Part shown: piece after piece, positions 35,160-44,289 of the stretch
How the letters are laid out: each line of letters opens with the position of its first letter
How positions within the stretch are numbered: the first letter of the stretch is position 1
Origin: Curtobacterium guangdongense
Lineage (GTDB): Bacteria > Actinomycetota > Actinomycetes > Actinomycetales > Microbacteriaceae
Direction: 5' to 3'
Length of the DNA stretch: 64,000 nucleotides
Assembly (NCBI RefSeq): GCF_049341845.1
Contig: NZ_JBMPIT010000008.1
Location: forward strand, 62,001 to 126,000
The notes under the pieces: model-generated
Seen by the model: the letters and a program-made list of their open reading frames with translations, nothing else
What the model was told of the DNA's origin: nothing
The model's database searches: none
Translations under genes and position numbers: made by a program

Positions 35160-37711
35160 ACCCCGCGGCCGACCGGACGGACCTCCGGGCCGCGGTCCCG
35201 GTGGCGATCGGCTGGGTAATCGCGGCGGTGCTCGTCGGCAGACCGGACCTGGCGTGGTCCGTCGTGCTGGGCTCGAGCGCGATCGTCGTCGCCAGGGTCG
35301 TCCTCCTGCGCTGGCCACGCGCGTCAGAGGTCGTCCGGGCCGTCGTGACGGTGGTCTTCACGTCTGCCGTCGTGGTCGGCCTGATCGGGGTGGCGGTAGC
35401 CGTGGGGGACGTCGTACGCACGCCTGCTGTCCTCGACGACGTGGGCCATGCACCCGTACGGGTCGACGTGGTCCTGGACCGTGACCTCGCCGCCGGTGAC
35501 CGTTCGGTCGTCGGCACGCTGTCCGCGGTCGACGGGACCGCGGTCGACGTTCCGGTGCGGGTGGTGCCCGACCGGCTCGCCGGTGTCGACCGAGCGCTGC
35601 CGGCCGGGACGCGGCTGTCGGCGATGGCGGTGGTCGAACCGGACAAACCCGGAGCTGCGACGGTGTCCGTGCTGTTCGTCCGCGGTGCCGTCGACACCGA
35701 AGCACCGTCGGGCTTCCTCGCCGCGACCGACCGGGCCCGCAGCGCCTTCGCCGACGTGACCGCTGCGTTGCCCGAGCCCGGGGGCTCGCTGCTCCGAGGA
35801 CTCGCGATCGGGGACCGCAGCGGGCTCGACCCCGCGACCGAGACCGCGATGGAGACGAGTGCGCTGACCCACCTGACGGCCGTGTCCGGGTCGAACTGCG
35901 CCGTCATCGTCGCGGTGGTCGTCCTGGTCGGCCGTGCGCTCGGACTCGGGCGTGAGGTCCGCGCCGCCGTGGCGATCACGCTCTTGGTCGGGTTCGTGGT
36001 GCTGGTCCGTCCTGATCCGTCGATCCTGCGCGCGACCGTGATGGCGATCGTCGTACTCGTCGTGCACCTGTCCGGGCGTCCGGTCCGAGGCGTTCCGCTC
36101 ATCGCGCTCGCGGTCATCGGCATGCTGGTCGTCGATCCGTGGTTCGCCCGCTCCTTCGCGTTCGGGCTGTCCGTGCTCGCGACGAGCGGGATCGTGGTGC
36201 TCGGGCCACCGTTGACCGCGCTCCTCACGCGGTGGTGTTGGACGCCGGTTGCTGCAGCGATCGCGGTCCCCGTCTCGGCGCAGATGGCGTGCTGGCCGTT
36301 GACGATCCCGCTGTCCGCAGCGCTCCCGACGTACGCGGTGCCAGCGAACCTCCTCGCCGAGCCGTTCGCACCGGTCGTCACCGTCGTCGGGCTCCTCGCC
36401 TGCCTGATCGCTTCCGTCTGGCCCGCGGGGGCATCGGTCGTCGCGGCCGTCGCATGGCTGCCCGCATCGGCGATCGGCGCGATCGCGCACGGTGCCGCGG
36501 CGCTCCCCGCGGCGTCGGTGCCGTGGCCGGCCGGACTCGTCGGCGTGGGTGCGGCCGTGCTGGTGTCCGGAGCACTCGTCGGCGCGGTGCTCGGGCCCGC
36601 GGTGGCACGGCTGCGCTTCCTCGTGGCGGCGGCGACGGTCACGGTGATCGGCGCCGGTACCGTGATCGTCCCGCTCGTGGTCGTCCGCGTGGGGGTACCC
36701 GCCGACTGGGCGATCGCGATGTGCGACGTGGGGCAGGGGGACGCGGTGCTCCTCCGCAGCGGGGCGAGCACGGCGCTCGTCGACACCGGAGACGACCGGG
36801 AACGCCTCCGCGCGTGCCTCGACCTGCTCGGGGTCGGCCGGCTCGACCTCCTGGTGCTGACCCATTTCGACCGGGACCACGTCGGTGCGGTGGACGAGGT
36901 CGCTGCCGATGTCGACGTGGTGCTCACCGGTCCGATCGGTCGCCCGGCGGACGCAGCCGTCGTCCGGGCGCTCGCCGGTGCCGGAGCAGACGTCCGCCGA
37001 GCCGACGACCGGACCGCTGGGACCATCGGCGAGGTCACCTGGCGCGTGCTCTGGCCGCCAGCAGGTGATCGTGCCGTTGGCAACGACGCGAGCATCGTGC
37101 TCGCGGTGGACGCACCGGAGTCATGCGGGTCGTGCTTGTCCGCGGTGCTACTCGGGGATCTCGACCGGATCGCCCAGCGACGGCTCCGCGGCGGGGTACC
37201 GCTCGGGAAGGTCGACGCGGTGAAGGTGTCGCACCACGGCTCCTCGGACCAGGACCCGCTGCTCTACCGGCAACTTGCGGCACCGGTCGGACTGATCGGC
37301 GTCGGTGCGGACAACTCGTACGGACACCCGACCGCGCGGGCGCTCGAGATGCTCGCCGCATCCGGGACGACCGTGTTCCGGACGGATCGGCAGGGCACGG
37401 TGGTCGCACGTGGGGGAGCGGACGGGCCGGAGGTGTGGACGGAGCGGGCGTCCCCGGGGCAGACGCCCGCGGGACGGGCACCGGAAGGGTCGGCGGTGGC
37501 CCGTAGACTCGGACCCGCACCATCGGAAGGAACGCATGCCCGCCAAGAAGCCCGCGCGCGCCGCCGCGAAGATCGACCAGGTCCCGTGGTCCGGCATCCG
37601 TCCGGCGCCCGTCGTCCTCGTGACCGGGCCGGAGACGTTCCTCGCCGAGCGGGCGACCGGGATGTTGCGCGACCTCTTGGTCGGCGAAGACCCCGCGCTC
37701 GAGGTCCATGA
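35156..37711 (+). CDS. comEC: ComEC/Rec2-family competence DNA channel
   Basis: An 851-residue polytopic protein forming the channel through which single-stranded DNA enters. After hydrophobic N-terminal helices and an OB-like region comes the Competence domain (RGLAIGDRSGLDPATETAM, LTHLTAVSGSNCAVIVA) with many helices, then a metallo-beta-lactamase-like domain with CDVGQGDAVLLRSG and THFDRDHVGAV (the H-x-D-H metal motif). The last ~85 residues, after DRQGTVVARGGADGPEVW, are Arg/Pro-rich and run 176 nt into holA in another frame, so the true C-terminus may be earlier. The GTG start overlaps comEA. Confidence 0.92.
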   Translation: MNPAADRTDLRAAVPVAIGWVIAAVLVGRPDLAWSVVLGSSAIVVARVVLLRWPRASEVVRAVVTVVFTSAVVVGLIGVAVAVGDVVRTPAVLDDVGHAPVRVDVVLDRDLAAGDRSVVGTLSAVDGTAVDVPVRVVPDRLAGVDRALPAGTRLSAMAVVEPDKPGAATVSVLFVRGAVDTEAPSGFLAATDRARSAFADVTAALPEPGGSLLRGLAIGDRSGLDPATETAMETSALTHLTAVSGSNCAVIVAVVVLVGRALGLGREVRAAVAITLLVGFVVLVRPDPSILRATVMAIVVLVVHLSGRPVRGVPLIALAVIGMLVVDPWFARSFAFGLSVLATSGIVVLGPPLTALLTRWCWTPVAAAIAVPVSAQMACWPLTIPLSAALPTYAVPANLLAEPFAPVVTVVGLLACLIASVWPAGASVVAAVAWLPASAIGAIAHGAAALPAASVPWPAGLVGVGAAVLVSGALVGAVLGPAVARLRFLVAAATVTVIGAGTVIVPLVVVRVGVPADWAIAMCDVGQGDAVLLRSGASTALVDTGDDRERLRACLDLLGVGRLDLLVLTHFDRDHVGAVDEVAADVDVVLTGPIGRPADAAVVRALAGAGADVRRADDRTAGTIGEVTWRVLWPPAGDRAVGNDASIVLAVDAPESCGSCLSAVLLGDLDRIAQRRLRGGVPLGKVDAVKVSHHGSSDQDPLLYRQLAAPVGLIGVGADNSYGHPTARALEMLAASGTTVFRTDRQGTVVARGGADGPEVWTERASPGQTPAGRAPEGSAVARRLGPAPSEGTHARQEARARRREDRPGPVVRHPSGARRPRDRAGDVPRRAGDRDVARPLGRRRPRARGP
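37504..37509 (+). promoter_or_regulatory. Candidate -10 box for holA inside comEC
   Basis: TAGACT lies 26 nt before the holA ATG and would place transcription start near 37516, leaving a short leader with the GGAAGG site at 37526-37531. Confidence 0.4.
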
Positions 37712-38555
37712 CCTCGAAGCCGACCAGTACGCACCCGGGCTGCTCGCGACGCTCGCCAGTCCGTCCCTCTTCGGTGAGCCGCGCCTGGTCCGGGTCACCA
37801 ACGTCGAGAAGTGCACGGACGCCTTCATCACCGAGACCATCTCGTACCTCGGCGCGCCGGCGGACGACGTCACCCTCGTGCTGCGGCACGGCGGGGGAGT
37901 CCGCGGCAAGAAGCTCCTCGACGCGATCCGCGGCGGATCGGGCGGCGGGATCGAGGTCCAGTGCGACGAACTCAAGCGTGAGACCGACCGCATCGACTTC
38001 GTGAACGCCGAGTTCCGCGCCGCACGTCGGAAGATCGCACCGTCCGCGGTCCGTACCCTCGTGGCGGCGTTCGCGGACGACCTCGCCGAGCTCGCGGCCG
38101 CGTGCCGGCAGCTCCTCGCCGACGAAGCGCAGGAGATCACGGACAAGGTCGTCGACAAGTACTACGGCGGTCGCGTCGAGACCAATGCGTTCAAGGTCGC
38201 CGACATCGCGCTCGCGGGTCGATCGGCACCCGCCATCGTCGAGCTGCGGCACGCGCTGTCGACCGGCGAAGCACCCGTGCCGATCGTCGCCGCGTTCGCG
38301 AGCAAGATCCGCACGATGGCGAAGGTCAGCGCCTACCGGGGCTCGAGCGGCCAGGCGGCGTCCGCGCTCGGCATGGCGCCGTGGCAGGTCCAGCGCGCGC
38401 AGCGCGACGTCGCCGGGTGGAGCGAGGCCGGGCTCGCGAACGCGATCATCAGCATCGCCGAGGCAGACACCGCGGTGAAGGGTGGCTCTCGAGACGCTCA
38501 CTACGCGCTCGAGGTCATGGTCCGCACCATCGCCCGTCGCGGCGAACCCCGCTGA
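37536..38555 (+). CDS. holA: DNA polymerase III delta subunit
   Basis: Clamp-loader subunit that opens the beta clamp, 339 residues. The N-terminal part (PVVLVTGPETFLAERATGMLRDLL) and the C-terminal helical domain (VADIALAGRSAPAIVELRHALSTGEAPVPIVAAFASKIRTMAKV) match bacterial delta proteins. ATG 37536 has GGAAGG upstream. The first 176 nt overlap the comEC reading frame. Gene order comEA-comEC-holA followed by convergent rpsT is the standard actinobacterial arrangement. Confidence 0.94.
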   Translation: MPAKKPARAAAKIDQVPWSGIRPAPVVLVTGPETFLAERATGMLRDLLVGEDPALEVHDLEADQYAPGLLATLASPSLFGEPRLVRVTNVEKCTDAFITETISYLGAPADDVTLVLRHGGGVRGKKLLDAIRGGSGGGIEVQCDELKRETDRIDFVNAEFRAARRKIAPSAVRTLVAAFADDLAELAAACRQLLADEAQEITDKVVDKYYGGRVETNAFKVADIALAGRSAPAIVELRHALSTGEAPVPIVAAFASKIRTMAKVSAYRGSSGQAASALGMAPWQVQRAQRDVAGWSEAGLANAIISIAEADTAVKGGSRDAHYALEVMVRTIARRGEPR

Positions 38556-38563
38556 CCCGACCC

Positions 38564-38579
38564 GAGCCTCCCGTCCGTC
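38564..38579. repeat. Single arm of the GGGAGGC element after holA
   Basis: GAGCCTCCCGTCCGTC, 8 nt past the holA stop, is nearly identical to the right arms of the hairpins after pyrD and zwf. No full partner arm is present, so this looks like a degenerate or half copy. A longer inverted repeat begins 29 nt downstream, the same order as at the other sites. Confidence 0.6.
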
Positions 38580-38608
38580 CGCGCCGCCCGAGCCTCGCCC
38601 TGGTGTCT

Positions 38609-38668
38609 GCACAACCAAGAGCACGACGCGCCACGGCGATCACCGGTGCGACTTGCTTTCGGTTGTGC
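38609..38668. repeat. Imperfect 21-bp inverted repeat with GCACAACC arms
   Basis: Arms 38609-38629 and 38648-38668 pair at 17 of 21 positions around an 18-nt loop. It lies between convergent holA and rpsT, in the position taken by other palindromes in comparable gaps. Confidence 0.65.
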
Positions 38669-38725
38669 GAAAGCGAAGCGCGCCGCGCCCCGGACCACCA
38701 ACCCCCGGACCCGTCCCCACAACGA

Positions 38726-38760
38726 CGAAGGCCCCGCACCGGAACGGTGCGGGGCCTTCG
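38726..38760 (-). terminator. rpsT terminator
   Basis: A perfect 15-bp stem (38726-38740 with 38746-38760) and 5-nt loop, 14 nt beyond the rpsT stop. On the minus strand it is followed by TCGTTGT. Confidence 0.85.
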
Positions 38761-38774
38761 AGGGGGTCAGACGC

Positions 38775-39035
38775 TCAGAGCGCAGCGACCTTCTTCGCGA
38801 TGGCCGACTTGCGGTTCGCGGCCTGGTTCTTGTGGATGACGCCCTTGCTCACGGCCTTGTCGAGCTTCTTCGACGCGACGGCGAGAGCGGCGGTGGCCTT
38901 CTCCTTGTCGCCGGCGACGATCGCCTCGTTGGTGTGACGGATGAACGTCTTCAGCTCGGACTTGTAGGCCTTGTTGCGCTCGGTGGCCTTGAGGTTGGTC
39001 TTGATGCGCTTCATCTGCGACTTGATGTTCGCCAT
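38775..39035 (-). CDS. rpsT: Small ribosomal subunit protein bS20
   Basis: An 86-residue basic, helical protein binding 16S rRNA. MANIKSQMKRIKTNLKATERNKAYKSELKT at the start and AANRKSAIAKKVAAL at the end are characteristic. ATG 39035 gives the expected length; the frame runs further upstream without similarity. It is transcribed alone, with its own promoter at 39146-39174 and a leader of about 100 nt containing a hairpin. Confidence 0.98.
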   Translation of the reverse strand: MANIKSQMKRIKTNLKATERNKAYKSELKTFIRHTNEAIVAGDKEKATAALAVASKKLDKAVSKGVIHKNQAANRKSAIAKKVAAL

Positions 39036-39103
39036 GCGTGGTGCTCCTGCTTCGTCTCGTACGGGTGAATGCGACCGCTGGGTAGAGGGGCCCTTGGTCG
39101 TCT

Positions 39104-39131
39104 CGCGTTCCACCCGTGGGCGGGGAACGCG
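39104..39131 (-). other. Hairpin in the rpsT mRNA leader
   Basis: CGCGTTCC (39104-39111) pairs with GGAACGCG (39124-39131) around a 12-nt loop that can add CCC/GGG pairs. It falls between the predicted rpsT transcription start (~39139) and start codon. S20 is translationally autoregulated in E. coli; whether this hairpin serves that role is speculative. Confidence 0.45.
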
Positions 39132-39145
39132 CAAGCCAGCAAGCA

Positions 39146-39174
39146 ACACTACCAGGACGGCGCATCCGGTTCAA
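39146..39174 (-). promoter_or_regulatory. Housekeeping promoter of rpsT
   Basis: On the minus strand TTGAAC (39174-39169), a 17-nt spacer and TAGTGT (39151-39146). This is the best full -35/-10 match I found in the window, consistent with a highly expressed ribosomal gene. Confidence 0.6.
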
Positions 39175-39214
39175 CGCGCACGACCCGTGTCACCGCGCGG
39201 AAACACGGCTCCGT

Positions 39215-39220
39215 TACCGT
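39215..39220 (+). promoter_or_regulatory. Leaderless -10 box for the class I aminotransferase
   Basis: TACCGT, then 7 nt and the ATG at 39228, which supports that start over upstream in-frame codons. Confidence 0.5.
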
Positions 39221-39227
39221 GACGGAC

Positions 39228-40430
39228 ATGCCGTCCCTCGCACCCCGGATCGACACCGTCCCGCCCTCCGGCATCCGCCGGGTCTTCGAGCAGGCCGCCC
39301 TGCTGCAGCAGAGTGGCGAGGACGTCACCATGCTCGTCGTGGGGGAGCCCGACGTCCCGGTCGCTGCACACATCGGGGACGCGGCGAAGCGGGCGTGGAC
39401 CGAGGACCGGACGGACTACACCCCGAACGGCGGCATCCTGCCGCTGCGCCAGGCGATCCAGCAGAAGCTGCTGCGTGAGAACCGCATCGAGGTGGACCTC
39501 GAGCAGATCTGGATGACGATCGGCGCGACGCAGGCACTGTTCCAGGCGATGACCCTGGTGCTGAGCCCCGGCGACGAGCTCCTGGTGCCGGATCCCGGCT
39601 ACACGACGTTCACGATGAACGCGCACATCCTCGGTGCGACCCCGGTGCCGTACCGGCTCGAGCCGCAGCACGGCTTCGAGCCCGACCTCGACGCACTCGA
39701 GGCGAGCATCACCGAGCGCACCAGGGCGATCGTGGTGAACTCACCGTCGAACCCGCTCGGGTCGGTGTTCGGCGAGGAGACCCTCCGGAGCATCCTGGCC
39801 CTGGCGAAGCGGCACGACCTCTGGGTGATCAGCGACGAGGTCTACGAGTACTTCACCTACGACACGCGGCACGTGAGCCTCGCGGCGCTCGACGAGGACG
39901 ACCGGGTGTTCACCGCGTTCTCGCTGAGCAAGACCTACGCGATGACGGGCGTCCGCGTCGGGTACCTCGTGACGCCGAAGGGGCTCGGCGCGACCATGCG
40001 GACGACCCAGGAGGCGATGATCAGCTGCGTCGCGGAGCCCGACCAGTACGCGGCTCTCGCGGCGATCGTCGGGGACCACTCCGCGGTCCGTGACGCCCGC
40101 GAGCACTACCGCGCCAACCTCGAGGTCGCGACCGAGGTGCTCGACGCCGCCGGCATCAGGTACAACGACCCGAAGGGGGCGTTCTACCTGTGGATCGACA
40201 TGTCGCACGCCGCCGACGGGGACGTCGCGGAGTGGGCGCTCGGACTCCTGCAGCGCGAGAAGATCGCCGTCGCACCCGGGAGCGCGTTCGGCCGCACGGG
40301 CGAGGGCTGGATCCGCGTGTGCCTCGCCGCGACGCCGGAGGACCTGCGCCACGGTCTCGGTGCCTTGCCCGCCCCGGACGCCGAGCACGCACAACCGTGG
40401 GACAATCGTTCGACCGTCCGACCCACCTGA
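39228..40430 (+). CDS. PLP-dependent class I/II aminotransferase
   Basis: A 400-residue fold-type I aminotransferase. The cofactor lysine is in FSLSKTYAMTGVRVGY near residue 236. NSPSNPLGSVF provides the conserved Asn-Pro, VISDEVYEYF the Asp that contacts the pyridine nitrogen, and GEGWIRVCLA the Arg for the substrate carboxylate. It resembles aspartate/aromatic-type aminotransferases, but substrate cannot be assigned. The start follows a leaderless -10. lepA begins 6 nt later, so the two may be co-transcribed. Confidence 0.9.
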   Translation: MPSLAPRIDTVPPSGIRRVFEQAALLQQSGEDVTMLVVGEPDVPVAAHIGDAAKRAWTEDRTDYTPNGGILPLRQAIQQKLLRENRIEVDLEQIWMTIGATQALFQAMTLVLSPGDELLVPDPGYTTFTMNAHILGATPVPYRLEPQHGFEPDLDALEASITERTRAIVVNSPSNPLGSVFGEETLRSILALAKRHDLWVISDEVYEYFTYDTRHVSLAALDEDDRVFTAFSLSKTYAMTGVRVGYLVTPKGLGATMRTTQEAMISCVAEPDQYAALAAIVGDHSAVRDAREHYRANLEVATEVLDAAGIRYNDPKGAFYLWIDMSHAADGDVAEWALGLLQREKIAVAPGSAFGRTGEGWIRVCLAATPEDLRHGLGALPAPDAEHAQPWDNRSTVRPT

Positions 40431-40436
40431 GGAACC

Positions 40437-42284
<1,848 letters not shown>

Positions 42285-42291
42285 CGCGGAC

Positions 42292-42777
42292 TCAGGGGCG
42301 GGCGCGTGTCCGCAACGCGGTCAGTACAACGGCCGGGAGGCTCGCAGCCGCCAGTCCCGCCAGCGCGGTCCGCACGATGGTCGCCTCCGACACCGTGGCG
42401 AAGTCGGTCGCGGACGTCGCCACCACCGCGGCCACGACGGCGCCGAGCGCCAACAGGACGGTGGTCCCGCCGAGCAGGAGCGGGAGCCGACGGTGGTGGT
42501 GGCGTCGCACCGCGGTGACGAGCGTCGCGCCGAACAGCAGCACGCCGGCGCCGGCCGCCGATGCCCCGATGCCGGCGACGACGTCGACGGTGTCGAACGT
42601 GGTCCAGCCGCTCGCCGCCTCGGTCGAGTAGCGCGACGGCACGCCGTACCCGGCGACGGCCTGGTCGACGGTGACCCGTGCGGCGGCTGCGATCGCGAAC
42701 GCGACGAGCGTCGCGATGGCGAGGACGAGGACCCGGCGGTCGACGGACCGGCGGCGGGTGGGTTCGGGCGTGGGCAC
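42292..42777 (-). CDS. Small four-helix membrane protein, unrecognised
   Basis: A 161-residue protein that I do not recognise. After a basic start (VPTPEPTRRRSVDRR) there are four hydrophobic segments: VLVLAIATLVAFAIAAAARV (about 16-35), VDVVAGIGASAAGAGVLLFGATLV (about 60-85), LPLLLGGTTVLLALGAVVAAVVA (about 95-118) and a last one near 128-155. The loop between the first two (YGVPSRYSTEAASGWTTFDT) is probably extracytoplasmic. This frame was chosen over the antisense ones because of the regular helix pattern and because GTG 42777 follows TATCGT by 6 nt. It converges with lepA, 7 nt between stops. Confidence 0.65.
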   Translation of the reverse strand: MPTPEPTRRRSVDRRVLVLAIATLVAFAIAAAARVTVDQAVAGYGVPSRYSTEAASGWTTFDTVDVVAGIGASAAGAGVLLFGATLVTAVRRHHHRRLPLLLGGTTVLLALGAVVAAVVATSATDFATVSEATIVRTALAGLAAASLPAVVLTALRTRARP

Positions 42778-42783
42778 GCGCCA

Positions 42784-42789
42784 ACGATA
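42784..42789 (-). promoter_or_regulatory. Leaderless -10 box for the small membrane protein
   Basis: TATCGT on the minus strand, 6 nt before the GTG start at 42777. Confidence 0.5.
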
Positions 42790-42897
42790 GGGGCGGGGCG
42801 GGGGCGACCACGGCCTCCAGTTCGGGGCGCGCGGAAAGCGGACGGCGACCCGCTCGAGGTGAGCCCCGGTCGGTTCGATCCGTGCTCCGCGCCCCAG

Positions 42898-42903
42898 TAC
42901 GAT
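42898..42903 (+). promoter_or_regulatory. Leaderless -10 box for the DUF1990 gene
   Basis: TACGAT, then 6 nt and ATG 42910. The same hexamer and spacing precede the HIT gene at 49121. Confidence 0.55.
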
Positions 42904-42909
42904 GGCCGC

Positions 42910-43557
42910 ATGAGCAGCCGCGGAGGGTACCTGACCGCCCTGACCTACGGAGCGGTCGGTGCGACGCAGGCGCCGGACCTCATGACCTACCCGCCGGAGG
43001 GATTCGTCCCGGCGGAGTCGCGCTCGCGGATCGGCCACGGCGAGCAGCGGTTCGAGACCGCGGTGACGCAGGCGCTGACGTGGCAGATCCAGGAGCGCAG
43101 CGGCATCCGCGTCCACGTGGAGGAAGCGCCGGACGACGACGAGGTCCGCTACAACCCGGTGACGTTCGACGAACAGGGGGTGCCGATCGCGCCCGCGTCG
43201 ATCGGGACGCCGCGCGTCGAGAAGTTCGCGCCGGACGGCACGCCGCTCGTCACCGCGGGGACCTCCGCCGTGCTGACGATGCACGCGTTCGGGCGGACGG
43301 TGCAGGCGCCGGTGCGGGTCGTGTCCGTGATCGACGAGCCCGACCGCAAGGGGTTCGCCTACGGCACGCTCGAGGGGCACCCGCTCTCCGGTGAGGAGTC
43401 GTTCGTGGTGGAACGCACCGCCGACGGCTCGGTGTGGCTGCAGGTCCGCCAGTTCTCGCAGCCGGCGAGTCGCAAGTGGCAGTTCGTCGCGCCGCTCCTG
43501 CGACGGCAGCAGCGCGTGATGGCCGAGAAGTACCTCGAGGCGCTCCGCGGCGACTAG
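42910..43557 (+). CDS. DUF1990 family protein
   Basis: A 215-residue soluble protein. It opens with LTYGAVGATQAPDLMTYPPEGFVPAESRSRIGHGEQRFETAVTQALTWQIQERSG, which matches the start of DUF1990 proteins, and closes with SVWLQVRQFSQPASRKWQFVAPLLRRQQRVMAEKYLEAL, its conserved C-terminus. The fold is thought to be related to START/Bet v1-like ligand binders; function is not established. It overlaps the convergent HAD gene by 4 nt at the stop codons. Leaderless start after TACGAT. Confidence 0.85.
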   Translation: MSSRGGYLTALTYGAVGATQAPDLMTYPPEGFVPAESRSRIGHGEQRFETAVTQALTWQIQERSGIRVHVEEAPDDDEVRYNPVTFDEQGVPIAPASIGTPRVEKFAPDGTPLVTAGTSAVLTMHAFGRTVQAPVRVVSVIDEPDRKGFAYGTLEGHPLSGEESFVVERTADGSVWLQVRQFSQPASRKWQFVAPLLRRQQRVMAEKYLEALRGD

Positions 43558-44261
43558 TCCTCGTCGACCGGCCGGAGCGGCGGCAGCGCCGCGATCGCGT
43601 CCTCGATCAGGGCGGCGTCCGTGACGCAGTCGCGTGCGATCGCGACGGCATTCGTGTGCCGCAGCTCGTCCACGTCGTAGACCCCGGTCGCGACGGCGAG
43701 GAACGGGATGCCGACCGCGTCGGCCGCCTCGCCGTCCCTGGGTGTGTCGCCGACGATGACCGCGCGGGTGCCGGCGAGCGCGGTGGCAGCGAGGGCGGTG
43801 ACGCCAGCCCGCTCGACCTCCTCGTCGCCGAAGTACGAGTGCTCCCAGTCGAACGCGTCGACGTCGAACCCGGCGCCGAGCAGCTTCACGCGGGCCCGGT
43901 AGGCGGAGTTGCCGGTCAGCAGGCCGTTGCGCCAGCCGATCTCGGCAAAGCGCGCGACCAACGCGGTGGCACCGGGTGCTGGCGTCCGGTGGTCGCCGGC
44001 GCGGTGCCGTTCCTCGGACAGGTCGCGGAGGTGGCTGCTGACGGTCGGGATGACCCCGTCGTCGAGGTCGTGTGCGCGGACGTGCTCCGCGATGATGCCG
44101 GCGTCGGTGCGGCCGTGCTGGTGCCCGACGAGCTGGGGGAGGTCGCGTCCGATCGCACGCTCGAGGGCCAGGTGGTAGAGGTTGCCCGGCGACGTCGCGT
44201 TGCGGACGAGGGTGCCGTCGATGTCCCACAGCACCGTGGTCGGGACGGGGTGGTGCTCCAT
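43554..44261 (-). CDS. HAD-superfamily hydrolase
   Basis: A 235-residue phosphatase-like protein. Motif I is LWDIDGTLV near residue 10 (nucleophile Asp and acid/base Asp). Motif II Thr is in GLLTGNSAYRARVKL. Motif III/IV is AVIVGDTPRDGEAADAVGIPFLAVATG. The cap region between about 20 and 90 fits a phosphoglycolate-phosphatase-like enzyme. ATG 44261 was chosen because it is 10 residues before motif I; a longer frame would overlap hemW. It is divergent from hemW with only 28 nt between start codons. Substrate unknown. Confidence 0.88.
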   Translation of the reverse strand: MEHHPVPTTVLWDIDGTLVRNATSPGNLYHLALERAIGRDLPQLVGHQHGRTDAGIIAEHVRAHDLDDGVIPTVSSHLRDLSEERHRAGDHRTPAPGATALVARFAEIGWRNGLLTGNSAYRARVKLLGAGFDVDAFDWEHSYFGDEEVERAGVTALAATALAGTRAVIVGDTPRDGEAADAVGIPFLAVATGVYDVDELRHTNAVAIARDCVTDAALIEDAIAALPPLRPVDED

Positions 44262-44267
44262 GACTCC

Positions 44268-44282
44268 ATCATGACGGACAAT
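44268..44282. promoter_or_regulatory. Back-to-back leaderless promoters of the HAD gene and hemW
   Basis: Minus strand: CATGAT (44273-44268), 6 nt, then the HAD ATG at 44261. Plus strand: GACAAT (44277-44282), 7 nt, then the hemW ATG at 44290. The two -10 boxes are 3 bp apart, so the polymerases would exclude each other, and each -35 region lies over or inside the opposite gene. Confidence 0.4.
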
Positions 44283-44289
44283 GGACTCC

